From the NCBI GenBank assembly GCA_964019695.1, contig OZ026515.1, forward strand, positions 141,481,549 through 141,545,548: a DNA stretch of 64,000 nt, written 5' to 3'. The position numbers and the translations under genes are program-made. The notes under the pieces are model-generated. The model was not told where the DNA came from and made no database searches. It saw only the letters and a list, made by a program, of their open reading frames with translations. How positions within the stretch are numbered: the stretch's first letter is position 1; every line of letters starts with the position of its first letter. Shown piece after piece: positions 1 through 11,106 of this stretch. The stretch is from Loripinus fragilis (taxonomy: Eukaryota; Mollusca; Bivalvia; Lucinida; Lucinidae).

Positions 1-345
1 ATGTCCGTAAAAGTATCCAGAGTCCCAGACATTGTAATTCGAGGTTAGTTAAAGTATCCAGAGTCCCAGTCATTGCCACCAGAGGTCAGTAGAAGTATCC
101 AGAGTTCCAGTCATTGCCACAAGAGTTCAGTATGAGTATCAAGAGACCTTGTCATTGCCAATAGATGTCAGTAAGAGTATCCAGAGTCCCTATCGTTGTA
201 ACTAGATGTCAGTACTATTATCCAGAGTCCCCTTCATTACCACTAGGGGTCAGTATTAGTATCTGTATTCCTAGTCACTGCTACAAGAGGTCAGTACTAG
301 TATGATTAGTATCTGTCGTTACTCCTAGAGGGCAGTACTAGCAGC
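1..345. repeat. 41-bp minisatellite, about 8 diverged units
   Basis: The core AGTATCCAGAGTCCC recurs with starts at about 12, 53, 94, 135, 176, 217, 258 and 299, an exact 41-bp spacing although the units differ by many substitutions. Each unit continues with a CATTGCCAC-like block and ends in GAGGTCAGTA. The array is cut by the window start, so its full length is unknown. Spacing without indels despite substitution suggests an old array evolving by point mutation. No reading frame stays open through it. Confidence 0.9.
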
Positions 346-2650
346 CAAAACGAGTTAAGTTCACCAATTGCAGCAAATTTGTGTCCCACAATTGTTTGGC
401 TTAGATTTTCACTTTTATGTTATTTTGTTACTTATTGGTATATGTCAAATAGATAATGTTGTCTAAAAAGTGCGCATCCAAAAAGTTCGATTCATTCAGC
501 CTCAAAAAGAGCACCACTGAATTTGAATTTGAACTACGTTGCTGTGATGAAGTATACTTGTACACATCTAATTTCTTACAAGACTGAAATATTTAAGAGC
601 TTTTATAGTATGCACTTCTACTTGGATCTCTTGTGGATCAAATAAGCCTATAATGTAGAATTTTTATCATGTTTTTTTTCTTCTCAGCATGGTCTAAGCA
701 GGTTTGTTATGAATTGACAGTGGAATTAAAACAGTAATTCTAGGAGTACAATTATTGTTTTAATTGTATCCATCAAATTTGAAAAGTTAACCAGAAAAAA
801 ATATTGGTTTTGAACCAGTAGATGAAAAATATTAAAAATTACATTCTTCTTAGGTATTGGAAATAATAAATTGTATTCTTGTATAAAGAACAGTGTGCAA
901 TAGGTCGGTAACATAAATCACATAAATCACACTCTGGTCTTATTTCCTGCATAGAAACATATATTGTTCTGCAAAATATCAGGTTATAGTGTTTTGCTTA
1001 ACACTTTTTACATCAACTTTGCACATTGGAAGTAAGCTGATGCATCTGGCTTTATTAATGTTGTTGGAATAACACTTCAAAATATGATTATAGAAAAATG
1101 ATTTTAAATATTCCATATATTTGAAAACTTGTTGTGGCTCACTACAATCTAAGACAATGTAGATAAAAAATCTAACTTCAATAAATGCCTTTTATGTACA
1201 TATATTACAAAAAAGCAAAGTTTACATCATTCACAAAGATACACCCTTCTCAGAAAAATGGCAAAACATTCATGGTAACGTAATTCACATAGCCAATTTG
1301 CTCACTTCAATTGGAGAAAATTCAAGTTAACTATTTGATCTTTCATATAAACCATAGAAGTTATCAACATATTAAGTCATAATAATATTTGAGGTCACTG
1401 TGATCAACTGGAATGGACCAGGATGCAAAAGCAGGAGTGCCAATTTCAAAGTATACACATAAACTCACCAATAAACCTCCAGTGGTAGCAGCAACGAGAT
1501 AAAAATGGTATGAAAAAGAGAAACTAACAATTGAACAACAAGTCAGAAACTTATAATCACCGTGGATTTGTTGCATTTGACCCTTTGATTGGACAAATCT
1601 GTGCTTTTTTTGTAGAATGTGAATTACGGTGCGTACTTGTGAGTTACGTTACCTTTGTTTAATCCAGCTCATTTCAAAAAACCATACGATCAGTTTCTTA
1701 GATATTTAAACTATTCAATTTTGTTTTTCAAACAGATTACGTTGCATATGTTGTGTTGATAAAATGAGTAGCTTTGTAAGTTACATGAATAGGGGAGTCG
1801 ATGTACCCAGAGTATATAGGTAAATCCTTGTTAAAATAAAATGACAACTGTAACATGGTTTAAATCGATCTTCATTAACTAAGACAGATTTGCTTTGACT
1901 AAAAACAAACATTTTTCAGTTAGTGTATGCATTTAGAGAGGTATTTAGATTTTAGTAAAATTGTTGTAACATAATTCACAGTAACGTTATTCACAAATTT
2001 ATTTTTCCACTTGTTTTTTTTTCTATGCAAAAAACTTCTTGTAAAGTTCTTGTATGATTTGTTACTTAGGTTATAGTTCTTACATTGGCTTCAATTGCAA
2101 TAATTGTACCCCTTCTTATACAAATAATACACATAGGGTAACGTAATTCCCAAAACTGCAGATTTTTAGACAGCCTCAAATATCTTTCATCTGCGAAAAA
2201 TAAACAAATTTTTCACAATTTTTTTTCGTTTGTCCATGCATATATTAATCCTCTTGACAAGTTGACATAGGCCAGTACTAGTATCCACTGTTCTGTTCTC
2301 TGATACTAGCTATCTACTCTACTGTCTATATACTATTATATTTATGATGACGCATTGGTGGTTAACATTCGTAAGCGCCATATTTGTTGACATATGACCA
2401 AGTAAATGAACACGATTCGTACTAATTTATATTTTCTTTTCATTTGCTTCCCTTTACGGAGGGTACTTTTATCTCATAAACATCGAACACTTTTTTTTTA
2501 TTCAATGCAGATGAAAGACTGTCTCACAAGGCACGAACACACAGAGTTGTCTCAACTTGAATTTAATATTTGCGTTCTACATTTAAAACAAATGGCCATG
2601 TGCGTTAGATAGGGCGCGGGACTAACCAACTCCTGCACCCCCATCCCCAC
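346..2650. other. Gene-free AT-rich stretch
   Basis: No convincing gene was seen on either strand; the open frames are short and lack conserved motifs. A short motif close to GTAACGTAATTCAC recurs in both orientations (about 1278, 1617-1652, 1970-1998, 2137). A minus-strand open frame at 1364-1576 has a donor-like GTGAGT but no recognisable homology, so it is not called. Confidence 0.5.
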
Positions 2651-2656
2651 CCCTCT

Positions 2657-2694
2657 CCCCCCCCCCCCCCCCACACACACACAGACACACACAT
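2657..2694. repeat. Poly-C followed by CA-rich microsatellite
   Basis: A run of C residues is followed directly by alternating CA and one GACACA variation. Confidence 0.9.
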
Positions 2695-3145
2695 GCGCGA
2701 ACACATGCACACAGATGGCTTATGTCCTATTTATATGACTGTTTTTGTGGTGGTAGCTGCTTATGTTGAAAAATTATTAGGTTTGCAATTATTTACATTT
2801 TGATTTAGCACTAGGCCTACTTAGACCAGGCATCATAAAAGATAAAGCCATGCTGGGGAAATAACACGAATGTCAACAGTTAACTTTTCAGATACGCCCA
2901 ATTGCTGGATGATCAAAGCTTGCTTTTTAATTGATAACTGAAGCATGCATAACTCAATATTTCGCCTGTCTCGAGGTGTGATATGCTGGCTGTCATTACA
3001 AAAACAAGAGTAAGAAACTGACACCTGTGTTAACAACAGTAATTCAATTTTTCTTTGCAAAAGGAAATGCACATTTTTGGCCTAACTTGAGCGTCTCTAT
3101 TAGGGGATTGACAAATGGATGGACAGATGGATGGGAGAGTGTGAG

Positions 3146-3314
<169 letters not shown>

Positions 3315-3727
3315 TAAAGCGACACTGGAGCGACACTATTTTCAAAAGCTACTACTTGTTACGAATGAAATACTTATTTTATAAACGAAATCAAGAAAAC
3401 AAACTGGCCTAAATTTGATCCCATTTTACCAGACATTTTGAATGTTATGACTTATATTTTTTTCTGACCAAGCAAGAAGCCATGTAGCAACAGAAAGGCT
3501 GGCGCATTTTTTTCGTAAACGAAAAGTAAAAATCCCCCTTCGGAGCCCCGTCCAATTATAGCATACAAACAGCTTGCAAGAAGTATTTCTTTGCAAGTGT
3601 TTCAATACGAAACAAGGGCTTTTGGTGAACGACAACATTTAAAAACACAATAATGACAGTCTCACCGGCTGTTGAACAGTAGATAAGCATGTCCGGGCTA
3701 AATATGACTTTTTCGTAATAAGCCTAC

Positions 3728-3936
3728 CTGTCAAGTAAAATCGTTCCCACCTCTGCGCGTGTTTTCAGTCCGAAACGGTTTTTCAGGTCAGTCCAGCGAC
3801 CGAATTCTTCACCGATATTTATTCTTCTTCTATTACATTTAGCGTCGTTCTCTGATTTCTCTCTTTTTGTGGCAGATGATGTTTGGCGCTTAGGTCTTCC
3901 AACTCTTGCCCTTTTGTCATGTTCAGTTTCCGCCAT
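3728..3936 (-). CDS. Putative first exon, basic GRPKR-type protein of unknown function
   Basis: The frame starts at ATG 3936 and encodes about 70 residues. An N-terminal Met-Ala-Glu-Thr and a GRPKR motif are followed by a Lys/Arg-rich stretch and RRINIGEEFGRWTDLKNRF, ending ...EVGTILLDR. A good splice donor (GACAG|GTAGGC) ends the exon in phase 2 at 3728. From memory, many predicted proteins of molluscs and cnidarians begin with a related exon (GRPKK, then NIG..F.RW..LK...G...AE...LLD). Its function is unknown to me; a DNA-binding or transposon-linked role is possible. Downstream exons were not found before the window start. The basic, hydrophilic composition and clean donor argue for a real exon, but no domain can be named. 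Confidence 0.45.
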
Positions 3937-4249
3937 TTTTGTTTTTGCTGCGCTTCACTCGATCGCATCGGCGCATGGGTCATAAGAGGTCACGTTAGAG
4001 TTCATATGAATAGCGACTACTGTCGGAAAATACCGTAAAACTTGCCCGAGAATTATTGGAGGGACGCAAATAATAAACAAAGTATAGAAATCGCTCTGAA
4101 AGCGGGTTTTTGGCCCACTCTTGGGCCGTTTCCTTCTTGTAATCGTTAGAACACATGTTAAGCTAAAGAGCAGAGTAATAAAATATTGTGGTAAAAAATT
4201 AACAGTGAGATGCCGCAAATGCACCTTTAAAGGATTAACTGATAAGAGA

Positions 4250-4385
4250 GAGTTTCAGTAGCTCACAGGATTAAAGGGGCCTCAAGAGGGGATTTACCTG
4301 TATACTACACTATTACTTTCACTGAGATAAATATCAATTTTTTATCAGAAAATACCTAAACCCTACATGGGACCAATTTATTGCC
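4250..4385. repeat. Dispersed repeat, sister copy at 61325-61480
   Basis: About 135 bp beginning near TTAACTGATAAG, then CACAGGATTAAAGGGGCC and GATAAATATCAAT, is repeated in the same orientation at 61325-61480 with roughly 85% identity by eye. No gene is seen in it and its family is not recognised. Confidence 0.8.
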
Positions 4386-4484
4386 CCTGCCCCCCTGTAA
4401 GGAATATGTCCAGCTGACACCTACAAACTAATTTAACAGTTCTCCAGATAAGAGTGCCCAATGAAGAATCGTGTTTCATGTCCC

Positions 4485-4640
4485 CCAACCAGAACCATAT
4501 GCTGTGGGAACTCAAAAGAACCGTCACATTTAAACAGCTCTTTTGAGTACCCAAAACGTATGTTTCGATGTTTTGAGTATTCAAAAGAACCGTCTCATTG
4601 AGACAGTTCCATTGAGCACCCAAAATAATTACCCCTGGCC
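4485..4640. repeat. Foldback repeat of the GTACTCAAAAGAAC family (diverged)
   Basis: Two diverged hairpin units carry ACTCAAAAGAACCGTC and its near complement, as in the better copies at 8147-8219 and 21863-21936. It follows the second minus-strand zinc-finger exon and appears to interrupt any continuation of that gene. Confidence 0.65.
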
Positions 4641-4671
4641 TAGTCAGTTTCTTTACTAAAGTCTGCCTTAC

Positions 4672-4850
4672 CTGATCAAGACACAGTTGGTTCAACTCTG
4701 GGACCAAACAACTGGCCATGTCACTCTTCGCTGCAAAGTAGGTATTGACCATAGCTGCCTCAACTGCATTCTGACTCTTTGAGTGTGACTGTACACGGAA
4801 CTGTTGGAAGGTCTTCGACTGTTTGACGGAAGACGAAGCATGCTCATGGT
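4672..4850 (-). CDS. ZNF862-like / hAT-related zinc-finger protein, exon 2
   Basis: The 179-bp exon follows an acceptor with a TTTTTTCAG tract and ends CTT GAT CAG|GTAAGG in phase 0. Its first two bases complete the codon left by the exon at 5804-5555, giving ...SKGKDHEHASSSVKQ. The residues KDHEHA place histidines where the TTF/BED-like finger of this family ends. The part NTYFAAKSDMASCLVPEL matches the family pattern of an aromatic-alanine segment (YF.AK.D) after the finger. No further exon with the hAT dimerisation region is visible downstream; a foldback repeat and another gene start follow. The gene may be truncated, or its remaining exons may be too diverged to see. Confidence 0.6.
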
Positions 4851-5105
4851 CTGAAAAACATTTAAAAATAAACAATATAAAATGAGTTAATATTAAAGTT
4901 TACATTTTCTGCATTGCATATTCTCCTTCTGAAACAAATACAAACTGATTGAATTATTTTGCACCAGTGGCATTTGGATCGATCTTGGCACAGTTCTGAA
5001 AGTTAAACATAAAAACTGAAATAGAAACTGAAAAAAGAACCATTTCAGCATTGTTATACTAGCACCTGTATTAAACAACAGACAAAAAACTTTAAATCAT
5101 TTTGC

Positions 5106-5381
<276 letters not shown>

Positions 5382-5554
5382 CCTAAAGCTCTCGCCTATG
5401 TATCATTTAATTATGAATATTACTTGTCAATTGCCTTTCAATTTCAGTATTCTGAGACTGACTTTCTAGAGAAGGGCAGTCTCAGAATCCTGAATTCAAC
5501 AGTAACTACTATAACATTCACCCATGTGCTTTCTATATAAAATAGATAACTTAC

Positions 5555-5804
5555 CCTTGGATGTGGCATGCTTTGTCACAGATTCTTTTTTAAGAACAGT
5601 GCACCCCTTAGTGAATATGTTGGATCGCTGGGACTTAATACAATAGTCGCAGAACATGGCTTTTGATTTAGCATCATATCTTAGCCATGGATGCCCATTC
5701 TTCCACTCGTCGCGAAATGAGCGGACAGCAGACGGAGTGCCAAACGTTTTCGGTCGCTTATTCTCCTTTTCAGGAGTGCAAAAGTCAGACTTGCGCTTAC
5801 TCAT
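5555..5804 (-). CDS. ZNF862-like / hAT-related zinc-finger protein, exon 1
   Basis: The start is taken at the internal ATG 5804 (MSKRKSDFCTPEKENKRPK), because the residues upstream in the same open frame are not typical of the family and this Met begins the basic, hydrophilic N-terminus. The exon encodes a basic region followed by SFRDEWKNGHPWLRYDAKS, a CDYC pair, SNIFTKGC and a KHATSKGK segment. This order matches the TTF-type/BED-like zinc finger of ZNF862 and similar proteins derived from hAT transposases. Two Cys in the exon and His residues shared with exon 2 would bind zinc. The donor is AAGG|GTAAGT, phase 1. Whether it is a host gene or an active or dead transposon copy cannot be told from the two exons. 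Confidence 0.7.
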
Positions 5805-6054
5805 CTTGCATAATAAGAAGTGAATGAAGATAGAATCCCTGACAGGGGTTTTATATTCTTGCGATCGGTATATCAAAAACATACCAGAAATTTCTGTTGG
5901 AACAAAAATAAAATTGTTTACTTACATAGTTTTTGTCTGTTTTTGTCAATAATTACGATGACACACAAACTGACAAGAATCTATGATAATTCAACTGATA
6001 AACTAATATTATTGAAATTTAAGTCAACTAACCGCTATTGAAATTACCGATCTT

Positions 6055-7110
6055 AATGTTGGGTGTTTATTGGATGTCTGTTGTACGTCATCCGTCGTCA
6101 ACAGTTGCTTCAAAGGACATCTCCTCCTAAACTACTGGCTGGATTTTTACCAAACTATGCAGGAATGATCCTTATATGGCTCTCTTTAAATATTTCCAAA
6201 TGGTTCTGGTCAGTTGCATATCTAGGTCACACAGGCTAAAAATAGATCTTCGAGATGAAAACTTTAAAAATCTTCTTGTCCGAAACCACAAGGCCTAGAG
6301 CCTTGATATTCGGAATGTAGCATCACCTTGTTTGTTAAAATTATACCCCTGGGGCCAAAAATGGACCCGCCCTGGGAATCAGATGTTTTACATTATTACT
6401 AAGTCTTATATAGGGAAAACATGAAAAACTCATCTTGTCTGGAACCACAAGGCCTAGAGCCTTGATATTTGGTATGTAGCATCACCTAGTGGACCTTTAC
6501 AAAGTTTGTTCAAATTATGCCCCTTGGGCAAAAATTGGACCCGCCCAAGGGGTCACATATTTTACATAGGCTATTATAGGGAAAACATGAAAAAATCTTG
6601 TCTGAAATCAAAAGGCCTAGAGCCTTGACATTTGGTATGTAGCATCACCTAGTGGACCTCTACTAAGTTTATTCAAATTATTCCTCTGCACCCCAAAATG
6701 GTCGCCCCCAGGGGTCACATGTTTTGCAATATAGGGAATACGAAAAAAAATCTTCTTGTCTGGAACCACTAGGCCTAGTGGACCTCTACCAAGTTTGTTA
6801 AAACTATGGCCCTGTGGCCAAACATTTTGTTACACCATGTCTGACCATATGCACACCCCTGACCTTTTGGGTTATGTAAAAAGGTCAGACATTGAAATAG
6901 TGCAGATAAATATATATTGATTGAACTTAGCGATTTGACACTTAAACATTGGCTGTACAACATACTTTATAGTCTTTGGTTATGATCTGAGTGATACCCA
7001 AGATGGACTTAATTGTTGGAGAAATGGGATTTATATGTTGTGGTAAACATCCTCTCCTCATGACAAGGATTCAGGTGTACGAAACAAGGCTGATGGACCC
7101 TCTTGTTTAA
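6055..7110. mobile_element. Pearl-like non-autonomous element with about 160-bp tandem core
   Basis: The block AGGCCTAGAGCCTTGA recurs at about 6292, 6451, 6614 and (diverged) 6772, giving units of about 158-163 bp. The head contains CATCTCCTCCTAAACTACTGG and the tail ends in GGACCCTCTTGTTTAA, both features of a bivalve repeat type with a tandem core between unique ends. No protein is encoded. The comparison to oyster pearl elements is from memory of their structure, not from a search. Confidence 0.7.
6862..7050 (+). repeat. Arm 1 of an inverted repeat (partner 7292-7474)
   Basis: The segment from CTGACCTTTTGG through CAGACATTGAAAT, TTGATTGAACTTAGC and GGTTATGATCTGAGTGAT recurs inverted at 7292-7474. 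The 240 bp between the arms contains a separate GCCAGTATTTACCGGTAAA-like palindromic patch. The element tail CCTCTTGTTTAA occurs after both arms. Confidence 0.8.
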
Positions 7111-7291
7111 ATTCCAGGGTGGTAAATCATATTTGCTGGTATTTGCCAGTATTTACCGGTAAATGCCACTGGCATTGCAAATATCTTTATTTGCCGGCAT
7201 TTTGCCAACATAATGGAAACTTTTTCATCAAACTGCTGATCCATACATGTATCTACATTGTAAATTCATACCTGGAATTTGGGAGGAGCAA

Positions 7292-7474
7292 TGCTTTCCC
7301 ATGACCTTATTATCCCATTTCTCCAACTTGGGCATCACTCAGATCATAACCAAAGCCTATCAAGTATGTTGTACAGCCATTATAATTATGTTTTTAAAAG
7401 TGTCAAATTGCTAAGTTCAATCAAAATACAATGTATATTGTCTGCACAATTTCAATGTCTGACCAAAAGGTCAG
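7292..7474 (-). repeat. Arm 2 of an inverted repeat (partner 6862-7050)
   Basis: Reverse-complement counterpart of 6862-7050, with about 80-85% identity by eye. It ends at GACCAAAAGGTCAGGGGTG and is followed by GGGCCCTCTTGTTTAA, the same tail as the element on its left. Confidence 0.8.
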
Positions 7475-7580
7475 GGGTGTGAACAGTCATTCTCAGGTGA
7501 GCAACCACTAGGGTCCAAGGGCCCTCTTGTTTAAGTATTTAGCTTATGATTAACTATAATCTTAATCACAGGAATTTATT

Positions 7581-7809
7581 GGCCAGGAATTGTATCATCA
7601 AGCAACCACTGAGGCTCAGGCCAGTCTGCCCATATCGGCAGACTGGCCAGAGAGGCAGAGCCTTCCCTGCTCACATACATAAAGTGTAGATATAGATGAA
7701 GATTCAGACAAACATTTGGCCGCAAGCCATGCTGGATAATAATGTGAGCATGGGCATTAATTGGAGGCTTTTGTGCATATGCGATAAGTACCAAAATCTC
7801 ATGTGCTGG
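7581..7809. mobile_element. MITE of the CACATGAGATTTTGG family
   Basis: The right end reads GATAAGTACCAAAATCTCATGTG and the interior has a GCCAGTCTGCC hairpin. The same right end and interior (ATAGATGAAGA, GCATATGCGATAA) occur in the copy at 47806-48028. The left end is more diverged. No coding capacity. Confidence 0.7.
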
Positions 7810-7882
7810 CCTCCATATCAGTTATATAAAGTATATAGAATTTGTGAACCTGAGTGAGTTCCAAAATCTTGTATATACAATG

Positions 7883-8042
7883 CAGTCCCTTTATAACACA
7901 TCTAATATATATATATATATATATATATTATAACACATATTTGGATATAACATGGTCATTTTGTGCTTTCCAAAATATTGTACCATACATGGTCCATTCA
8001 TATGGACCCCAAACATAGCATCATAAAGAAACTCAACTGTAT
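7883..8042. mobile_element. MITE with CAGTCCCTTTATAA-type ends, plus (TA)n
   Basis: The left end is CAGTCCCTTTATAACAC and the right end CATAAAGAAACTCAACTG, imperfect inverted repeats. Similar units lie at 22277-22469 and 22590-22797. Ends of this sort are known from Tc1/mariner/pogo-derived MITEs (inference). A TA dinucleotide tract is at about 7906-7929. Confidence 0.6.
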
Positions 8043-8146
8043 AAGGTAATCTTTGTGTCGTGTAAGAGCTACAGGACTTTATGCATAGGTTTAGATAAAC
8101 CCAATTTTGAGCGTAAAATTGTAAATATTTTCTTACGCATCAGTTT

Positions 8147-8219
8147 AAACATACATTGTGGGTACTCAAAAGAACTGTCTCAATGAGACGATTCTTTTGG
8201 GTACCCACAACATATGTTT
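8147..8219. repeat. Near-perfect hairpin, GTACTCAAAAGAAC family
   Basis: The arms read AAACATACATTGTGGGTACT and its complement around a centre GTCTCAATGAGAC. It is one of at least four copies (4485-4640, 21240-21365, 21863-21936). Longer flanks are shared too: a GCGTAAAATTGTAAATATTTT stretch precedes it, as at 21781-21860. Confidence 0.85.
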
Positions 8220-8572
8220 GGTTGAGAAATAAGAAGAAAAAAAAATATTACAAACTCTTGACTATAAAGGCCTGCCTTATGGTCCTCTGGTTTTCTCTTG
8301 CTTTGATGCTATATCAACATTTTAAGAAATGTTTGGTATCAGTTAACTGTTAGATCATCAGGCTAGATTCACTCAATTGCTAAACTATTTTGTTTGTTGC
8401 CAAGTTTCTCTAATTATGCTTCTTTCCTCATCAAATACTGATCGGCTCTCCAGATAGATTGCTACCACAATTACCCTTACTACTCTGACAGATACAAGTG
8501 TAAGTGGAATCAAACAGTATAAACAAAGATCATACTGCTCCAGCTTTTTGCCATTCCATGACTACATGTTGT

Positions 8573-8836
8573 TTAACCCTTTTTCATTCTGGATACCTGC
8601 AATTATCTACTATAGCAAACAGTGAATATCCAGATGAAATGCCACATAATGTGGCATTTCATCAGGGTCTGCACTGTTTGCAAAGATGAAAACAAATTTT
8701 CATGACAGAAAAGCATCATAATTTAGAAATTTCTACTTGTGACCCCTTAAAATACAAAAATGGGCATTTCCATTGGCATTTCCATACTAATTCTGTTGAC
8801 ATGCCTGGGGAAATCCATCAGAATGAAAAGGGTTAA
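8573..8836. mobile_element. MITE with TTAACCCTTTTTCATTCTGGAT ends
   Basis: The left TIR TTAACCCTTTTTCATTCTG is matched by CAGAATGAAAAGGGTTAA at the right end, about 20 bp. The interior holds the hairpin AACAGTG...GATGAAATGCCAC/GTGGCATTTCATC...CACTGTTTGC, shared with several families in this window. TTAA at both ends may be part of the TIR or a target duplication. Confidence 0.88.
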
Positions 8837-9040
8837 ATATTAGGGTAGATAAATATTTGTGGTTATGACGTCTGAATATTTAAGATACATATATAATGTA
8901 TTCATTTAAACCAGCATCATGGGAGTAATTGGTATTACTATAGAGTGAACCTTTGGACAGATTTTAATCAAACTTGCACAGATTGATTATCTAAGTGGGG
9001 GACAACTCTGTCTAATGTTGTATACTTTCTATTCTCTAAT

Positions 9041-9233
9041 GGAGCGCAGCAGCTCAGTGGTAGAGTGCTTGACTCGAGACCGAGAGGCCGCGGGTTCGAG
9101 CCTCACTGGCGTCACTGCGTTGTGGTCCTTGAGCATGACACATTAATCCTAGCTTAGTACTGGTTCAACCCAGGAAGACGTGTCCCTTTTTAACTGAAAG
9201 ATTGTTGATGGGATGTAAAGAATCAAATCAAAC
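9041..9233 (+). mobile_element. tRNA-derived SINE, full length
   Basis: The tRNA-like head has an A box (AGCTCAGTGGTAGAGTGC) and a B box (GGGTTCGAGCCTC) at tRNA spacing. The body is TCCTTGAGCA...CCTAGCTTAGTACTGG...CAACCCAGG and the tail GATGGGATGTAAAGAATCAAATCAAA. A sister copy is at 29444-29636. The non-tRNA body shows this is a SINE, not a tRNA gene. RNA polymerase III would use the A and B boxes. Confidence 0.93.
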
Positions 9234-9262
9234 TAGAACACATTCAATGGCGCGCCATCGCA

Positions 9263-10384
9263 TATCCCCACACTCTCGAAGATATCTAATGGTATTCGAT
9301 CCTTTGACCCCATCCCAAGGTCACCAGTTTGATCCTAGGGTAAAAAATTTCAGTGTATCCTGGTCTACTGCTCATCCCCTTTGATTTGATATGCCACATG
9401 ACCATGTTCATGAAATTAAATTTTTGACCCCCCAGCACCCCCAAGTCCCAAACCAGGGGCATGCATGACCCAGGGGACAGAATGAAAATACCGTCTATTA
9501 TGTTTTATATCTTTCATTTGTGAGAAGACACACAAAGTTTAGATTAAAAATCTTTGAAATTGACTTTGTAATTGAGATTTAATGATATTTGACCTTTTGG
9601 CCCCTCCTCAAGGCCCAAGGAGGCGGGGACCCAAAAAATTGTGCAGTTGCATGTGTCATTCATGTAAGTAACTCACACACCAAATCTGGATGAAATTGGG
9701 GAAAAAAAATTTTGGACCCCCCAACCCCCCACGGTACCCCCAAGTCCCACCCCTGGAGCATGACCCAGGCAAAGGAATGATAATCCTGTCTGATATGTTT
9801 TATATCTTTCAATTGTGAGAAGACACACAAAGTTTGGTTTAAAAATCTTTGAAATTGACTTTGTGATTGAGATTTAATGATATTTGACCTTTTAGCCCCT
9901 CCCCAGGCACCCAGAGGGTGGGGACCCAAAAAATTGTGCCGTTGCATGTGCCATTGATGTAAGTTACTCAAACATCAAATCTTGTTTAATTTCGAAAAAC
10001 ATTTTTTTTGGACCACTCAACCCCCCACAGTACCCCCAAGTCTAACCCCTGGGGCATGAACCAGGCAATGGAATGGAAATCCCGTCTGATATGTTTTATA
10101 TCTTTCATTTGTGAGAAGACAAAGTTTGGTTTAAAAATCTTTGAAATTGACTTTGTAATTGAAATTTAATGATATTCATTTATATTTGACCTTTTGGCCC
10201 CTCCCCAGGGCCCTCAGGGGGTGGGGCAAAAAAATGTGCCATTCTACACCCTATTCATGTGAGCAACTCACACACCAAATTTGGTTGAATTTCGTCCAAT
10301 GGTTTAGGAGGAGATAGAGGTACAGATGGACGGACGGAGGCGATTGCAATATCCGCGACGCTTTTTTAAAAAAGCGTGGGGATA
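9263..10384. mobile_element. Pearl-like element with about 293-bp tandem core, three units
   Basis: It begins TATCCCCACACTC and ends CGTGGGGATA, short inverted ends. Three units start near 9421, 9700 and 9996; the marker TCTTTGAAATTGACTTTG is at 9551, 9846 and 10138. The tail has ACAGATGGACGGACGGAGG and a CGACGC/GCGTGG hairpin. No protein. It directly follows the SINE at 9041. Confidence 0.78.
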
Positions 10385-10534
10385 ACAAATCTGTTCTCTA
10401 GTATATGGCAATATTGCTACCCTTTGTATTAATACATATTGATACAATAAGTATGTGACTGGCCATTGTGTTTAAGGGGCCACCATATATAACTTTCTAA
10501 ATCATGGTGTACTTCTGTCCCTGAAAGTCTCTAA

Positions 10535-10568
10535 GGTCTCTCTCTCTCTATCTCTCTCTCTCTCTCTA
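10535..10568. repeat. (TC)n microsatellite
   Basis: About 34 bp of TC dinucleotides with one TA interruption. Confidence 0.95.
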
Positions 10569-10870
10569 GAATTTTTTTAAAAAATGGAAATAATTAATAA
10601 CCTGTAACACCTCAATACATACTATGGACCAGCCTGACAGCAGGGCTTTCTTAGCACCAGCACCTGAACATTGATGATTTGATTATCTGCCAGCATTGAT
10701 TAGCTCTCTCTTCAATGATGGATTGGATTGCCAGTTAATCTAATTGCTCTGTTAAATAATATTCCAAGAATGGTCAATTATAGCACCTCTTATCATCTGT
10801 TAACTTACTTCATCAATAGCCAATCAATGGTTCACTTGCTCCAGATACCCACAAGTTTCACTGTGACTGA

Positions 10871-11106
10871 GCCGTGGCATGAGATTTCCAACATTGTGGC
10901 ATTTTGACATGTGTAAGCTAGGACGAGCCTCTGCAACCTCCTTTTAAAGCTTAGAAACTCCAAATGGTGTTCAGTCAGTAGCTTAACAATCATAGAATAC
11001 TCAAGAGACTAGCAAAGGCTCTGATCAGACTGTGCATATGCGCAGGCTGATCTGAGGCTTTACTGGTCGCACATACCACATTGTTGGAAATTTCAGGCAC
11101 TGGCTC
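10871..11106 (-). mobile_element. MITE, CATGAGATTTCCAACA family, copy 1
   Basis: The ends GCATGAGATTTCCAACA and TGTTGGAAATTTC are inverted. The interior contains AAGCTTAGAAACTCCAAA and the hairpin CTGATCAGACTG/GCGCAGGCTGATCTGAG. Three other copies lie in the opposite orientation at 36621, 38010 and 58480, so this one is called minus. Confidence 0.88.

Noticed and set aside
1364..1576. Minus-strand 70-codon frame with a GTGAGT site
   Set aside because: Hydrophobic and protein-like in part, but no homologue, no partner exon and no conserved motif were seen.
9041..9112. Possible tRNA gene (A and B boxes)
   Set aside because: The tRNA-like part continues into a SINE body and tail that recurs at 29444, so it is a SINE head.
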